Part shown: positions 1-6,455 of the stretch, one piece after another | How positions within the stretch are numbered: the first letter of the stretch is position 1 | Layout of the letters: each line of letters opens with the position of its first letter | From: Acetobacteraceae bacterium | GTDB taxonomy: Bacteria > Pseudomonadota > Alphaproteobacteria > Acetobacterales > Acetobacteraceae | Direction: 5' to 3' | NCBI GenBank assembly: GCA_027323595.1 | Contig: DAHWBL010000453.1 | Location: 1-7,058 of the forward strand | DNA length: 7,058 bases | Notes under the pieces: model-generated | What the model was told of the DNA's origin: nothing | Databases searched by the model: none | Seen by the model: only the letters and a program-made list of their open reading frames with translations | Made by a program: the position numbers and the translations under genes

Positions 1-1698
1 GTCGCCGCCGCGCGGGTGATCCGCGACGTGACCGAGCAGCGGCGGCAGGATCGCGAGCTGGTGCGCGTCAGCCGGCTCTATGCCGCGCTCAGCCAGGTCA
101 GCCTCGCGGTCGTCACCGCCACCACCCAGGCGGAGATGCTGGATGAGGCCTGCCGGGCGCTGGTCGTGCAGGGCGGATTTCGCACCGTTGGGATATGTTG
201 GCACATCGCGCAGTCGCGGCGCTTCGTCACCGTCGCGCGACATGGCGATGAGGCGCATTATCTCGATCAGGTCAACATCTTCAGCGACGAGCGGCCCGAG
301 GGCATGGGGCCGATGGGCCGCGCCTTCCGTAGCGGCCAGCCCTATGTCTGCAACGATGTGTGGTCCGATCCGGCGACCCTGCCGTGGCGGGCGCGGATGC
401 GCGAGCGCGGCTGGCACGCATCGGCGGCCTTTCCGATCCGCGTCGAAGGCACCATCGTCGCGATGCTGACGGTCTACGCGCAGGAAAGCGGATTTTTCAA
501 GGACCGCGAGATCGCCCTGCTCACCCAGGCAAGCCGCGATGTCGCGTTCGGGATCGAGAACATCCAACGCGACGAGGCACACCACAACGCCCGACGCGAG
601 GCACGCAGCGAACGCGCGTTCACCGCGGCGTTGATCGACAGCGTGCCGGGCGTGCTTTATCTTTATGACGACAGCGGAAATTTCATCCGCTGGAATCGCG
701 ACTTCGAACAGCGCACCGGCTACAGCGGCGACGAAATTCGCGCCATGCACCCCGCCGACTTCATCGCACCCAGGCATCGCGACCTGGTGCGCGCCCGCAT
801 CGCCGAGGTGTTCGCCACCGGCCGCTCCGCCGTCGAGGCGGATCTGCTGGCCAGAGACGGCACCGCCACGCCGTATTATTTCACCGGCCTGCGCACCCAG
901 ATCGATGGCCGCGTCGCGCTGCTCGGCGTGGGCATCGACATCAGCGCCCGCGTGCGCGCCGAAGCCGCCTCGCGCACGGCGCAGGCGGAGCTGGCGCGGG
1001 TGGCGCGGGTGTCGCTGCTCGGCGAGTTCACTGCCTCGGTCAGCCACGAAATCAACCAGCCGCTGGCCGCCATCGTCACCAACAGCAGTGCTGCGACCCG
1101 CTGGCTCGCCAAAAACCCTCCCGTCATCGAGGAAGTTCGCCAGACCGTCGCGCGGATCACCCGCGATGCTGACCGCGCGAGCGGCATCATCCGCCAGTTG
1201 CGCGCGTTCGTCACCCGCGATGCACCCCAGCGCGCGCGGGTCGATCTCAACCAGGTCGTGCGTGAGGTGCTGGCCTTCGCCGACACCGAACTCGCCGCCG
1301 CGCGCATCGTGGTGCGCACCGAGCTCGACATCGCGCTGCCGGGCGTGCAGGGCGATCACATCCAGTTGCAGCAGGTGCTGCTCAATCTCATCGTGAACGC
1401 GATCGACGCGATGCGCGCCATCACCGATCGGCCGCGCCTTCTGGAACTGCGCAGCTTCGTGGACCATGCGGGCGCGGTGTGCGTGCGCGTGTGCGATCAC
1501 GGCACCGGGTTCGACGTGGCCGGCGCGGCGCGGCTGTTCGAGCATTTCTATTCCACCAAATCCGGCGGCATGGGCCTCGGCCTCGCGATTTCGCGCGGCA
1601 TCGTAGAAGCGTGCGGCGGACGCATCGAGGCGATGGCTGGCGAAAGTCGCGGCGCGATCTTCCAGATCGCCCTGCCCCGCGCGCCGGACCCGGCGTGA
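1..1698 (+). CDS. PAS/GAF sensor histidine kinase, 5'-truncated by the window edge
   Basis: This is a cytosolic-looking sensor kinase that would autophosphorylate on His and pass phosphate to the response regulator encoded next. The frame is open from base 1 and the first codons read VIRDVTEQ, the usual end of a PAS domain, so the true start lies upstream; the GTG at 16 is not a convincing start. Over the 565 visible codons I see a GAF domain (about codons 25-190), a PAS domain (about 205-320, with PGVLYLYDDSGNFIRWN), a HisKA with SVSHEINQPL (phospho-His at codon 349, bases 1045-1047), and an HATPase_c with N box LIVNAIDAM (Asn at 1396-1398), G1 box CDHGTGF (Asp at 1495-1497), F box FEHFYSTK and G2 box GGMGLGLAIS. 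All catalytic boxes look intact. No membrane segment is visible, although the missing N terminus could hold one. The stop overlaps the next start (TGATG), which suggests co-translation as a cognate pair. The input signal is unknown. Confidence 0.95.
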   Translation, partial: VAAARVIRDVTEQRRQDRELVRVSRLYAALSQVSLAVVTATTQAEMLDEACRALVVQGGFRTVGICWHIAQSRRFVTVARHGDEAHYLDQVNIFSDERPEGMGPMGRAFRSGQPYVCNDVWSDPATLPWRARMRERGWHASAAFPIRVEGTIVAMLTVYAQESGFFKDREIALLTQASRDVAFGIENIQRDEAHHNARREARSERAFTAALIDSVPGVLYLYDDSGNFIRWNRDFEQRTGYSGDEIRAMHPADFIAPRHRDLVRARIAEVFATGRSAVEADLLARDGTATPYYFTGLRTQIDGRVALLGVGIDISARVRAEAASRTAQAELARVARVSLLGEFTASVSHEINQPLAAIVTNSSAATRWLAKNPPVIEEVRQTVARITRDADRASGIIRQLRAFVTRDAPQRARVDLNQVVREVLAFADTELAAARIVVRTELDIALPGVQGDHIQLQQVLLNLIVNAIDAMRAITDRPRLLELRSFVDHAGAVCVRVCDHGTGFDVAGAARLFEHFYSTKSGGMGLGLAISRGIVEACGGRIEAMAGESRGAIFQIALPRAPDPA

Positions 1699-2342
1699 TG
1701 GAAGCAGCCCCACGCACGGTGATCGTGGTCGATGACGATCTCGCCGTGCGCGAGGCGGTGGGCTCCCTGCTGCGCTCGGTCGATCTGGCCGTCGCCTGCT
1801 ACGCCTCGGTGCGTGACATGCTCGCCGCCCCTCTGCCCGATGGTCCAAGCTGCCTCGTGCTCGATGTGCGTCTGCCAGGCCAGAGCGGGCTTGATCTGCA
1901 GCAGGAACTCGCGCGCGCGGGCAACCCGCTGCCGATCATCTTCATCACCGGCCACGGCGATATCCCGATGACGGTGCAGGCGATGAAGGCCGGCGCCGTG
2001 GAGTTTCTGGCAAAGCCCTTTCGCGACCAGGAACTTCTCGATGCCATCACCATCGGCCTCGAACGCGACCACGCCCGCCGCGCCGCCGGGCAGGCCGAGG
2101 CGGACCTGCGCGCACGCTTCACCACGCTGACCCCGCGCGAGACCGACGTGATGGGCCTGGTCGTGCAAGGCAGGATGAACAAGCAGATCGCCTTCACGCT
2201 GGGCATCAGCGAGATCACCGTGAAGGTCCATCGCGGCCAGGTGATGCGCAAGATGCAGGCCGGCTCGATCGCCGAACTGGTGCGGATGGCGGACCGGCTT
2301 GGCCTCGCCCCCGGCAGGCCCGATGGCCCGCCTCGAAGATAA
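1698..2342 (+). CDS. FixJ/NarL-type response regulator (receiver + LuxR HTH)
   Basis: This is a 214-residue two-domain response regulator, the normal length for the FixJ/StyR class. The receiver (about 5-122) has the acidic cluster VVDDD (12-14), phospho-acceptor Asp56 in LVLDVRLPG, switch Thr84 in FITGHGD and Lys106 in AKPF. A linker of about 20 residues leads to a LuxR-type HTH (about 143-205) with LTPRETDVMGLVVQG and a recognition region around GISEITVKVHRGQVMRKM. All residues needed for phosphorylation are present, so it should be a phosphorylation-activated transcription factor. The ATG at 1698 shares one base with the stop of the kinase gene. No separate Shine-Dalgarno sequence stands out, which fits translational coupling. 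The same frame is open further upstream to 1479, but that part is the kinase gene read out of frame. The target genes are unknown. A perfect AT-rich palindrome touches its stop codon and could be a binding site. Confidence 0.95.
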   Translation: MEAAPRTVIVVDDDLAVREAVGSLLRSVDLAVACYASVRDMLAAPLPDGPSCLVLDVRLPGQSGLDLQQELARAGNPLPIIFITGHGDIPMTVQAMKAGAVEFLAKPFRDQELLDAITIGLERDHARRAAGQAEADLRARFTTLTPRETDVMGLVVQGRMNKQIAFTLGISEITVKVHRGQVMRKMQAGSIAELVRMADRLGLAPGRPDGPPRR

Positions 2343-2353
2343 TACTTTAGTAT
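2342..2353. promoter_or_regulatory. AT-rich palindrome ATACT-TT-AGTAT, candidate operator
   Basis: This is a perfect 5-2-5 inverted repeat that starts on the last base of the response-regulator stop codon. It is conspicuous because the surrounding DNA is strongly GC-rich. The stem is too short and AT-rich to act as a terminator, and no T-run follows. The two-fold symmetry suits a dimeric regulator such as the LuxR-type HTH protein encoded just before it, but no binding consensus is matched with certainty. Confidence 0.4.
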
Positions 2354-2384
2354 AGCTCCACCGATACCAGATCACCATCCCGCG

Positions 2385-2411
2385 CGCCGCAAGTTCGGCT
2401 GGACTGCGGCG
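2385..2411 (+). terminator. GC-rich hairpin after the response regulator, possible terminator or RNA structure
   Basis: The arm CGCCGC (2385-2390), a bulged A, and AGT (2392-2394) pair with ACT (2403-2405) and GCGGCG (2406-2411) around an 8-base loop, giving nine base pairs. It begins 43 bases after the response-regulator stop. No T-tract follows, so it is not a classical intrinsic terminator. It could be a transcript-end stabiliser, a pause site or a chance GC-rich fold. Confidence 0.3.
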
Positions 2412-2475
2412 GAAGATCGGCCTTGTGTGTGACGGCATTTAACTCTTGCGATGTCGCAGAAATCGCGGAGCCAGA

Positions 2476-2487
2476 TGCGTCCACGCA
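2476..2487. promoter_or_regulatory. Palindrome TGCGT-CC-ACGCA upstream of the receiver-only gene
   Basis: This perfect 5-2-5 inverted repeat ends 45 bases before the chosen ATG of the receiver-only regulator. It has the same geometry as the AT-rich palindrome at 2342-2353 but a different sequence. The position suits an operator near a promoter, but I cannot identify a convincing -35/-10 pair around it. In GC-rich DNA a 10-base palindrome can also arise by chance. Confidence 0.25.
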
Positions 2488-2520
2488 GGCGAGTATCGCG
2501 TGCGTGTCACCGGACTGCCC

Positions 2521-2525
2521 AAGGA
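2521..2525 (+). promoter_or_regulatory. Ribosome binding site AAGGA deciding the start of the receiver-only gene
   Basis: AAGGA lies seven bases before the ATG at 2533. It supports this start over an in-frame ATG at 2446, which would add 29 Arg-rich residues that do not belong to a receiver fold. Confidence 0.65.
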
Positions 2526-2532
2526 CGCGCGC

Positions 2533-2913
2533 ATGACCCAATCCCGGCCGACCATCGGGGTGATCGACGACGACATCTCCTCACGCGAGTCGCTGTCCGG
2601 CCTGATCCAGTCGCTTGGCTTCGCGTCACGAAGCTTTGCATCGGCACAGGAATTCCTGGCGGCGATGGTGGCAAACGACCTTGCATGCATCTTGGTCGAT
2701 ATGCGCATGCCGGGCATGAGCGGGCTCGAACTGCAAAGCGAATTGTCGAAAAACAACGATGCCGCACCGATCATATTTGTGACCTCGCAGGATGATCACG
2801 CACTGCGCGCGCGCGCCCTGCGGGCGGGTGCGGTGGCACTGCTCCGCAAGCCGGTGGTGGCCGACGAGTTGCTTGCGCATATCGCTTCTTTGCTGTCCCG
2901 CGCAGGAAAATAA
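2533..2913 (+). CDS. Single-domain (receiver-only) response regulator
   Basis: The 126-residue protein is a bare CheY-like receiver of the FixJ sequence type with no output domain. Key residues are all present: acidic cluster VIDDD (12-14), phospho-acceptor Asp56 in ILVDMRMPGMSG, switch Thr84 in FVTSQDD and Lys106 in LRKP. These positions match the receiver of the preceding two-domain regulator exactly, so the two receivers are probably related. The protein ends four residues after LLSR with a clear TAA and there is no remnant HTH, so it looks like a designed single-domain protein and not a broken gene. The start at 2533 is chosen for its good Shine-Dalgarno sequence and because the receiver begins immediately. 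It lies between the two kinase genes. Likely roles, by analogy with proteins such as LovR or DivK, are phosphate sink, connector or allosteric regulator of one of the kinases. Confidence 0.93.
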   Translation: MTQSRPTIGVIDDDISSRESLSGLIQSLGFASRSFASAQEFLAAMVANDLACILVDMRMPGMSGLELQSELSKNNDAAPIIFVTSQDDHALRARALRAGAVALLRKPVVADELLAHIASLLSRAGK

Positions 2914-2933
2914 CCTGGACATGCCGGCGCGCC

Positions 2934-2971
2934 CTATCCAAAGGTAGCGGTCCGGCGATACGCATGGATAG
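2934..2971. repeat. Inverted repeat CTATCCA / TGGATAG
   Basis: Seven-base perfect arms at 2934-2940 and 2965-2971 flank 24 bases. Inside, GTA (2944-2946) and TAC (2959-2961) can also pair after symmetric three-base internal loops. It begins 21 bases after the receiver-only stop. It could be an RNA hairpin at the transcript end or an operator for the next gene. There is no T-run, so it is not a typical terminator. Confidence 0.4.
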
Positions 2972-2977
2972 TCCAAG

Positions 2978-3002
2978 GTGCGAAGTGTCAGGTTGTTCGC
3001 AC
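2978..3002. repeat. Inverted repeat GTGCGAA / TTCGCAC, candidate operator
   Basis: Seven-base perfect arms (2978-2984 and 2996-3002) are separated by 11 bases, so the dyad has 18-base centre-to-centre spacing. This is a size that suits a dimeric DNA-binding protein or a hairpin. It is about 100 bases before the start of the large kinase gene and seven bases after the previous inverted repeat. A very weak sigma70-like pair, TTGTTC (2993-2998) and TACATC (3016-3021) with a 17-base spacer, would overlap its right arm. Confidence 0.4.
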
Positions 3003-3089
3003 ACACGCGCCCGACTACATCAAGTCCCGAAACTCCGGGCACCGCATTGCTGATCCGGCCTCCTGGGAAACTGGACGCGACGCGGCTTC

Positions 3090-3094
3090 GAGGA
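3090..3094 (+). promoter_or_regulatory. Ribosome binding site GAGGA for the large kinase
   Basis: GAGGA sits seven bases before the ATG at 3102. It favours that start over the ATG two codons later at 3108, which would be 13 bases away. Confidence 0.6.
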
Positions 3095-3101
3095 ACAGAT
3101 T

Positions 3102-5498
3102 ATGCCGATGACCAAGCCGATCAAGGTTCTGGTATTTGCCGAACATGAGGCGGACACACGGGTTCTGTGCGGCGCGTTGCTGGACGCGGGGCTCGCGGTC
3201 GTCGTCACCCATGCCGGCCTCGTCGGCGAACCCGTCGCGGGCGCGTGGGACATCGTCGTCTATCACGACATGTCAACCGGCCTGTCCGCCGATCGGGTGC
3301 TCGCGCGGGTCGATGGATATCTGCCCGATCACCCGGTGGTCGTCGTTTCCGCAGCCGTGGGCGAGGAAGTCGTCGCCGAGCTGATGCGCCGCGGCATCGC
3401 GGATCTGGTGCTCGGCCAGCGCGTCGCCGCACGGCTCGCCCCCATCGTCCGCCGTGAGGTGACGCATGCGCGCGAGCGCGCCCTGTTGCACATGCGCGAG
3501 CAACATTCCCGCGCGGTGCTGGAGGCGCTGGGCAGCTCGCGGGACTGGCGCGAGGCGGTGGAGGCATCGCTCGCGCGGATCTGCGCGGGGTTCGGCGCGG
3601 TCCTGGCGGTGATGTGGGAAATGCCCGATCCCGAGCTGGTGCTGCGCCCGATCGCGAGCTGGAGCAGCTCGGATTCCAGCCTGCACGAGGTATGGGCTTG
3701 GGCGGCGCGGCTGCCCGCGCGCGAAACCCTGCTCGGGCGCGCGATCCTGTCGGGCGAGCCGCTCATCTTTCACGGCAACCCTGACACATCGATGGATGCG
3801 CAGACCACGCTGCTCACCAGCAGGTTCGCCGATCGCGGCATCACCGGCATGATCTGTCAGCCGTTGCAGGCTGGCGGGCGCAGCTTCGGCGTGTCGATCC
3901 TGTTCAGCGATGTCGCCATCGATCTCGATGCCATCAAGGAACAGTTCCTGGCACTGGGCGCGGTGTTGCAGCCCGCGTTGCTGCGCCGGCTGGTCGAGCA
4001 TGAGCGCAACCTGCTGCGCGATGCGCTCGATGCCACCCGCAGCGGCGTGATGATCACCGACTGTGCGCTCGATGCGCCTGGCCCGCACATCATCTACGCC
4101 AACCAGGCCGTGGCCGAGATGACCGGCTACACCCGCCAGGAGCTTCTGGGCACCACGCCGCGGATGCTGCAAGGCCCCGACACCAGCCGCGCGGTGCTGG
4201 ACGCGCTGCGCGAGGCGCTGGCGCGGGCCGCGCCGTTCAATGCCGAGCTGGTCAATTATCGCAAGGACGGGTCGAGCTTTCTGGTCGATCTGGACATCAC
4301 GCCGGTGCGCGAGGATGGGCGCGTCGCCCATTTCATCGCGGTGCAGTCCGATGTCACCGCGCGGCGCGCCGCCGAGGCCGCGCGGTATGCCGCCGAGGAG
4401 GAGCTGTTCGCCGCGGTCCGGCTCGGCCCTGGTGTGCTCTATCGCGCGCAGTTCGTGTCGTCGCACGTGCGCCTGATCAGCGCGCATGGCGACAATCTGC
4501 GCATCGACGCGCTGCTGGGCGATGCCGCCGAGGACAGCGCGAGCCTTTCGATGCTGCTGCATGAGCACGACAATGTCGCAATGCTGCGCGGCATCATTGC
4601 CGACGGCACGATCCAGGAGGGCGCGGTCGATCTGCGCGTGCGCTGGGCGGACGGCACCACGCGCTGGTTCCGCAACACCGTTCGCGTCAGCAGCAGGGGC
4701 GCGAAAACGCTCGAATTCATCGGCTATTTTCTCGACGTGACCGACCAGAAAGACGCCGAGCTGCGGCGCCAGCAGACGACCGCCCTGTCATCGCTGGGTG
4801 AGATCGCGACCGCCATGGCCCATGAGCTCAACCAGCCCTTGTCGAGCATCAGCTTTGCCGCGCAGAACGTGGCCGCGCATCTGCGGCGCGACCAGCCGGA
4901 CCTGGGCGCGGTCGCCACCAAGGTCGAAAAAATCGTCTCCGAGGCGCTGCGCGCATCAAAGCTGATCGACCACATGAAGCTGTTCTCCCGCAACGAGCGC
5001 CAGCCGGTGGTCGCCGTCACCTGGTGTCAAATCCTGTGCAAGGCACTGGAGATTCTGGCATCGCGTCTGGACGACGTCTGCGTGCGCGTCGATCTGCCGC
5101 AGGGCCTGCCGCCGGTGCTGGGTGCCACCATCGCGATGGAGCAGATATTGATCAATCTGCTCGCCAACGCGATCGACGCCTATGACGACGCCGGCGAAAA
5201 TGCCCGCGCGCAGCGCCTGCTGATGGTGGATGCGCGGCTTCACGGCGACACGGTCGTGCTGCGCGTCGCCGACCAGGCCGGCGGCATCGCCGCCGACGCC
5301 CTGCCGCACATCTTCGAGCCGTTCTTCACCACCAAGCAACCCGGCAAGGGCACCGGGCTTGGCCTCGCGCTCTGCGCGCGCAGTGTCGCCAACATGGGTG
5401 GCGAGCTCGCGGCGCGCAACGAAAACAGCGGCGCGGTGTTCGAGATCAGCCTGCCCGTGGCCAACAGCGAAATGTGCGAAACACTCGTCGCCGAATAA
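3102..5498 (+). CDS. Multi-sensor histidine kinase: pseudo-receiver, GAF, Cys-less LOV-like PAS, PAS_3-like, HisKA, HATPase_c
   Basis: This is a complete 798-residue soluble kinase with no membrane segment. Residues 7-119 resemble a receiver of the kind ending in VSAAVGEE...RLAPIVRRE, but the acidic pair is replaced by EH (14-15), the phospho-acceptor position reads YHDM (H55/D56) and the conserved Lys is Gly105, so it is probably not phosphorylated. A GAF domain spans about 135-295. A PAS at about 303-425 is LOV-like (IIYAN, LQG, NYRKDG, VQSDVT), but Pro353 replaces the photoactive Cys and Val395 a flavin-contact Asn. A PAS_3-like domain spans about 440-548 (DGTTRWFRN, GYFLDVTDQ). HisKA has MAHELNQPL (His574). 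HATPase_c has LLANAIDAY (Asn689), a G1 box of the form DQAGGI (Asp724), FEPFFTTK and GKGTGLGLAL. The kinase core looks active. There is no C-terminal receiver, so it needs a separate partner, plausibly the receiver-only protein or FixJ-like regulator upstream. The natural signal is unknown. Confidence 0.95.
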   Translation: MPMTKPIKVLVFAEHEADTRVLCGALLDAGLAVVVTHAGLVGEPVAGAWDIVVYHDMSTGLSADRVLARVDGYLPDHPVVVVSAAVGEEVVAELMRRGIADLVLGQRVAARLAPIVRREVTHARERALLHMREQHSRAVLEALGSSRDWREAVEASLARICAGFGAVLAVMWEMPDPELVLRPIASWSSSDSSLHEVWAWAARLPARETLLGRAILSGEPLIFHGNPDTSMDAQTTLLTSRFADRGITGMICQPLQAGGRSFGVSILFSDVAIDLDAIKEQFLALGAVLQPALLRRLVEHERNLLRDALDATRSGVMITDCALDAPGPHIIYANQAVAEMTGYTRQELLGTTPRMLQGPDTSRAVLDALREALARAAPFNAELVNYRKDGSSFLVDLDITPVREDGRVAHFIAVQSDVTARRAAEAARYAAEEELFAAVRLGPGVLYRAQFVSSHVRLISAHGDNLRIDALLGDAAEDSASLSMLLHEHDNVAMLRGIIADGTIQEGAVDLRVRWADGTTRWFRNTVRVSSRGAKTLEFIGYFLDVTDQKDAELRRQQTTALSSLGEIATAMAHELNQPLSSISFAAQNVAAHLRRDQPDLGAVATKVEKIVSEALRASKLIDHMKLFSRNERQPVVAVTWCQILCKALEILASRLDDVCVRVDLPQGLPPVLGATIAMEQILINLLANAIDAYDDAGENARAQRLLMVDARLHGDTVVLRVADQAGGIAADALPHIFEPFFTTKQPGKGTGLGLALCARSVANMGGELAARNENSGAVFEISLPVANSEMCETLVAE

Positions 5499-5503
5499 CG
5501 GCC

Positions 5504-6451
5504 CTACAAATCCAGCGTCACCCCGACGCGCGCGCGCGACACGCACGGCGTCATCCGGTCCTGGCGCGCCTCCACCGCCAGCACCTGGTCGCGATGGATC
5601 ACCACGCCGTCGCGATAGCCGCACACGCACGCGCCGCACACGCCAAGCTCACACGACGACGCCATGGCGATGCCCTGCGCGCGCAGCACCGCCAACAGGC
5701 TCTGATCGGCGGGCACATGCAGCACCTGCCCGGTCGAGGCGAGGCGCGCATCGAACGGCTCTGGCTTGAAATTTTCATCCGATGTCGCTTCGAAACGCTC
5801 GACATGCAGCCGCCCCTCGGCCCAGCCCGTGGCCAGCGCGTATTCCTGCACCGCGTCCAGCAATCGGCGCGGACCGCAGGCATAGACATGCGTGTTCGCA
5901 TCCGGCGCGCCGATCATGGCGGGGTCGAAGCGCGCGCCATCGGCGGCGAACCAGCGACGCAGGCGTGGGCCGCAGATTTGTTCAAGCTCGTCGATCAGCG
6001 GCGCGAGCCGGCGTGCGCGGGCGCAATGATGCAGCGTGAAATCCGCACCCCCCGCGGCCAGCGCGCGCGCCATCGGCAGCATCGGCGTCACCCCGATGCC
6101 GCCGGCCACAAGAATATGCCGGGTCGCCGTCGCGGCGAGCGGAAAATTATTGCGAGGCGCCGACACCAGTGCCGCGGCCCCTGCCACGAGATTGTCGTGC
6201 GCCCACCGCGACCCGCCGCGTCCGTCCTCTTCGCGCTTGATGGCGACACGATAAAAAGACAGATCATCCGGATCGCCGCACAGCGAATATTGCCGCACCC
6301 GGCCATCGGGCAGGCGCAGATCGACATGCGCGCCAGGCGTCCAGGGCGGCAGCGTGGGGCGGCGGGGATGGCGAAAATCGACCGCCAGCACCTCGGCGGT
6401 GACCGGCCGCGCCGCCACCACCGCCAGCCGCATGATCAGCCGCGCGGTCAC
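5504..6451 (-). CDS. PDR/VanB-type oxidoreductase (FMN, NAD, 2Fe-2S)
   Basis: This 315-residue cytosolic reductase takes electrons from NAD(P)H through flavin to a 2Fe-2S centre and normally hands them to a Rieske-type oxygenase, as in phthalate dioxygenase reductase or vanillate demethylase VanB. Domain order is as in that family: a flavin-binding barrel with RQYSL (53-57) and GGSRWAHD, a nucleotide-binding domain with ILVAGGIGVTPML and HVYACGP, and a C-terminal plant-type ferredoxin domain with Cys267, Cys272, Cys275 and Cys303 (CELGVCGAC ... MTPC). The spacing Cx4Cx2Cx27C is the family's spacing. An extra Cys277 follows the third ligand. The GTG at 6451 is preferred as start because it follows the MOSC stop by four bases. 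An ATG at 6433 (MRLAVVAARP) is possible and would shorten the N terminus by six residues. The substrate of the partner oxygenase cannot be told from this protein, so I give no gene symbol. Confidence 0.93.
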   Translation of the reverse strand: MTARLIMRLAVVAARPVTAEVLAVDFRHPRRPTLPPWTPGAHVDLRLPDGRVRQYSLCGDPDDLSFYRVAIKREEDGRGGSRWAHDNLVAGAAALVSAPRNNFPLAATATRHILVAGGIGVTPMLPMARALAAGGADFTLHHCARARRLAPLIDELEQICGPRLRRWFAADGARFDPAMIGAPDANTHVYACGPRRLLDAVQEYALATGWAEGRLHVERFEATSDENFKPEPFDARLASTGQVLHVPADQSLLAVLRAQGIAMASSCELGVCGACVCGYRDGVVIHRDQVLAVEARQDRMTPCVSRARVGVTLDL

Positions 6452-6455
6452 CCTC

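Noticed and set aside
1479..1697. N-terminal extension of the FixJ-type regulator from 1479.
   Set aside because: The extra 73 residues are Arg-rich and overlap the ATPase domain of the kinase in another frame. The TGATG overlap gives a natural start.
1548..2438. Open minus-strand frame of 296 codons opposite the FixJ-type regulator.
   Set aside because: It has no domain pattern and covers a fully convincing receiver/HTH gene and the kinase end. It is an antisense shadow.
2446..2532. N-terminal extension of the receiver-only regulator from the ATG at 2446.
   Set aside because: The 29 extra residues are Arg-rich and unlike a receiver, and no Shine-Dalgarno sequence serves that ATG. The ATG at 2533 has AAGGA at a 7-base spacing and the receiver starts there directly.
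2993..3021. Sigma70-like promoter TTGTTC-17-TACATC before the large kinase.
   Set aside because: Only about three of six bases match in each box. It is mentioned with the inverted repeat but is too weak to stand as a feature.
2914..3101. ECF-type general stress promoter (GGAAC...CGTT) in the gaps of the signalling cluster.
   Set aside because: The only GGAAC lies in the ribosome binding region at 3092 and has no CGTT at the right distance. The other gap shows no pair either.
3273..4568. Open minus-strand frame of 431 codons opposite the large kinase.
   Set aside because: The translation is low-complexity, rich in Arg, Gln, His and Ala, with no recognisable motif. The plus strand has continuous pseudo-receiver, GAF and PAS signatures over the same bases.
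5525..5537. Run of alternating GC dinucleotides.
   Set aside because: It lies inside the reductase coding region and is explained by codon use in GC-rich DNA.
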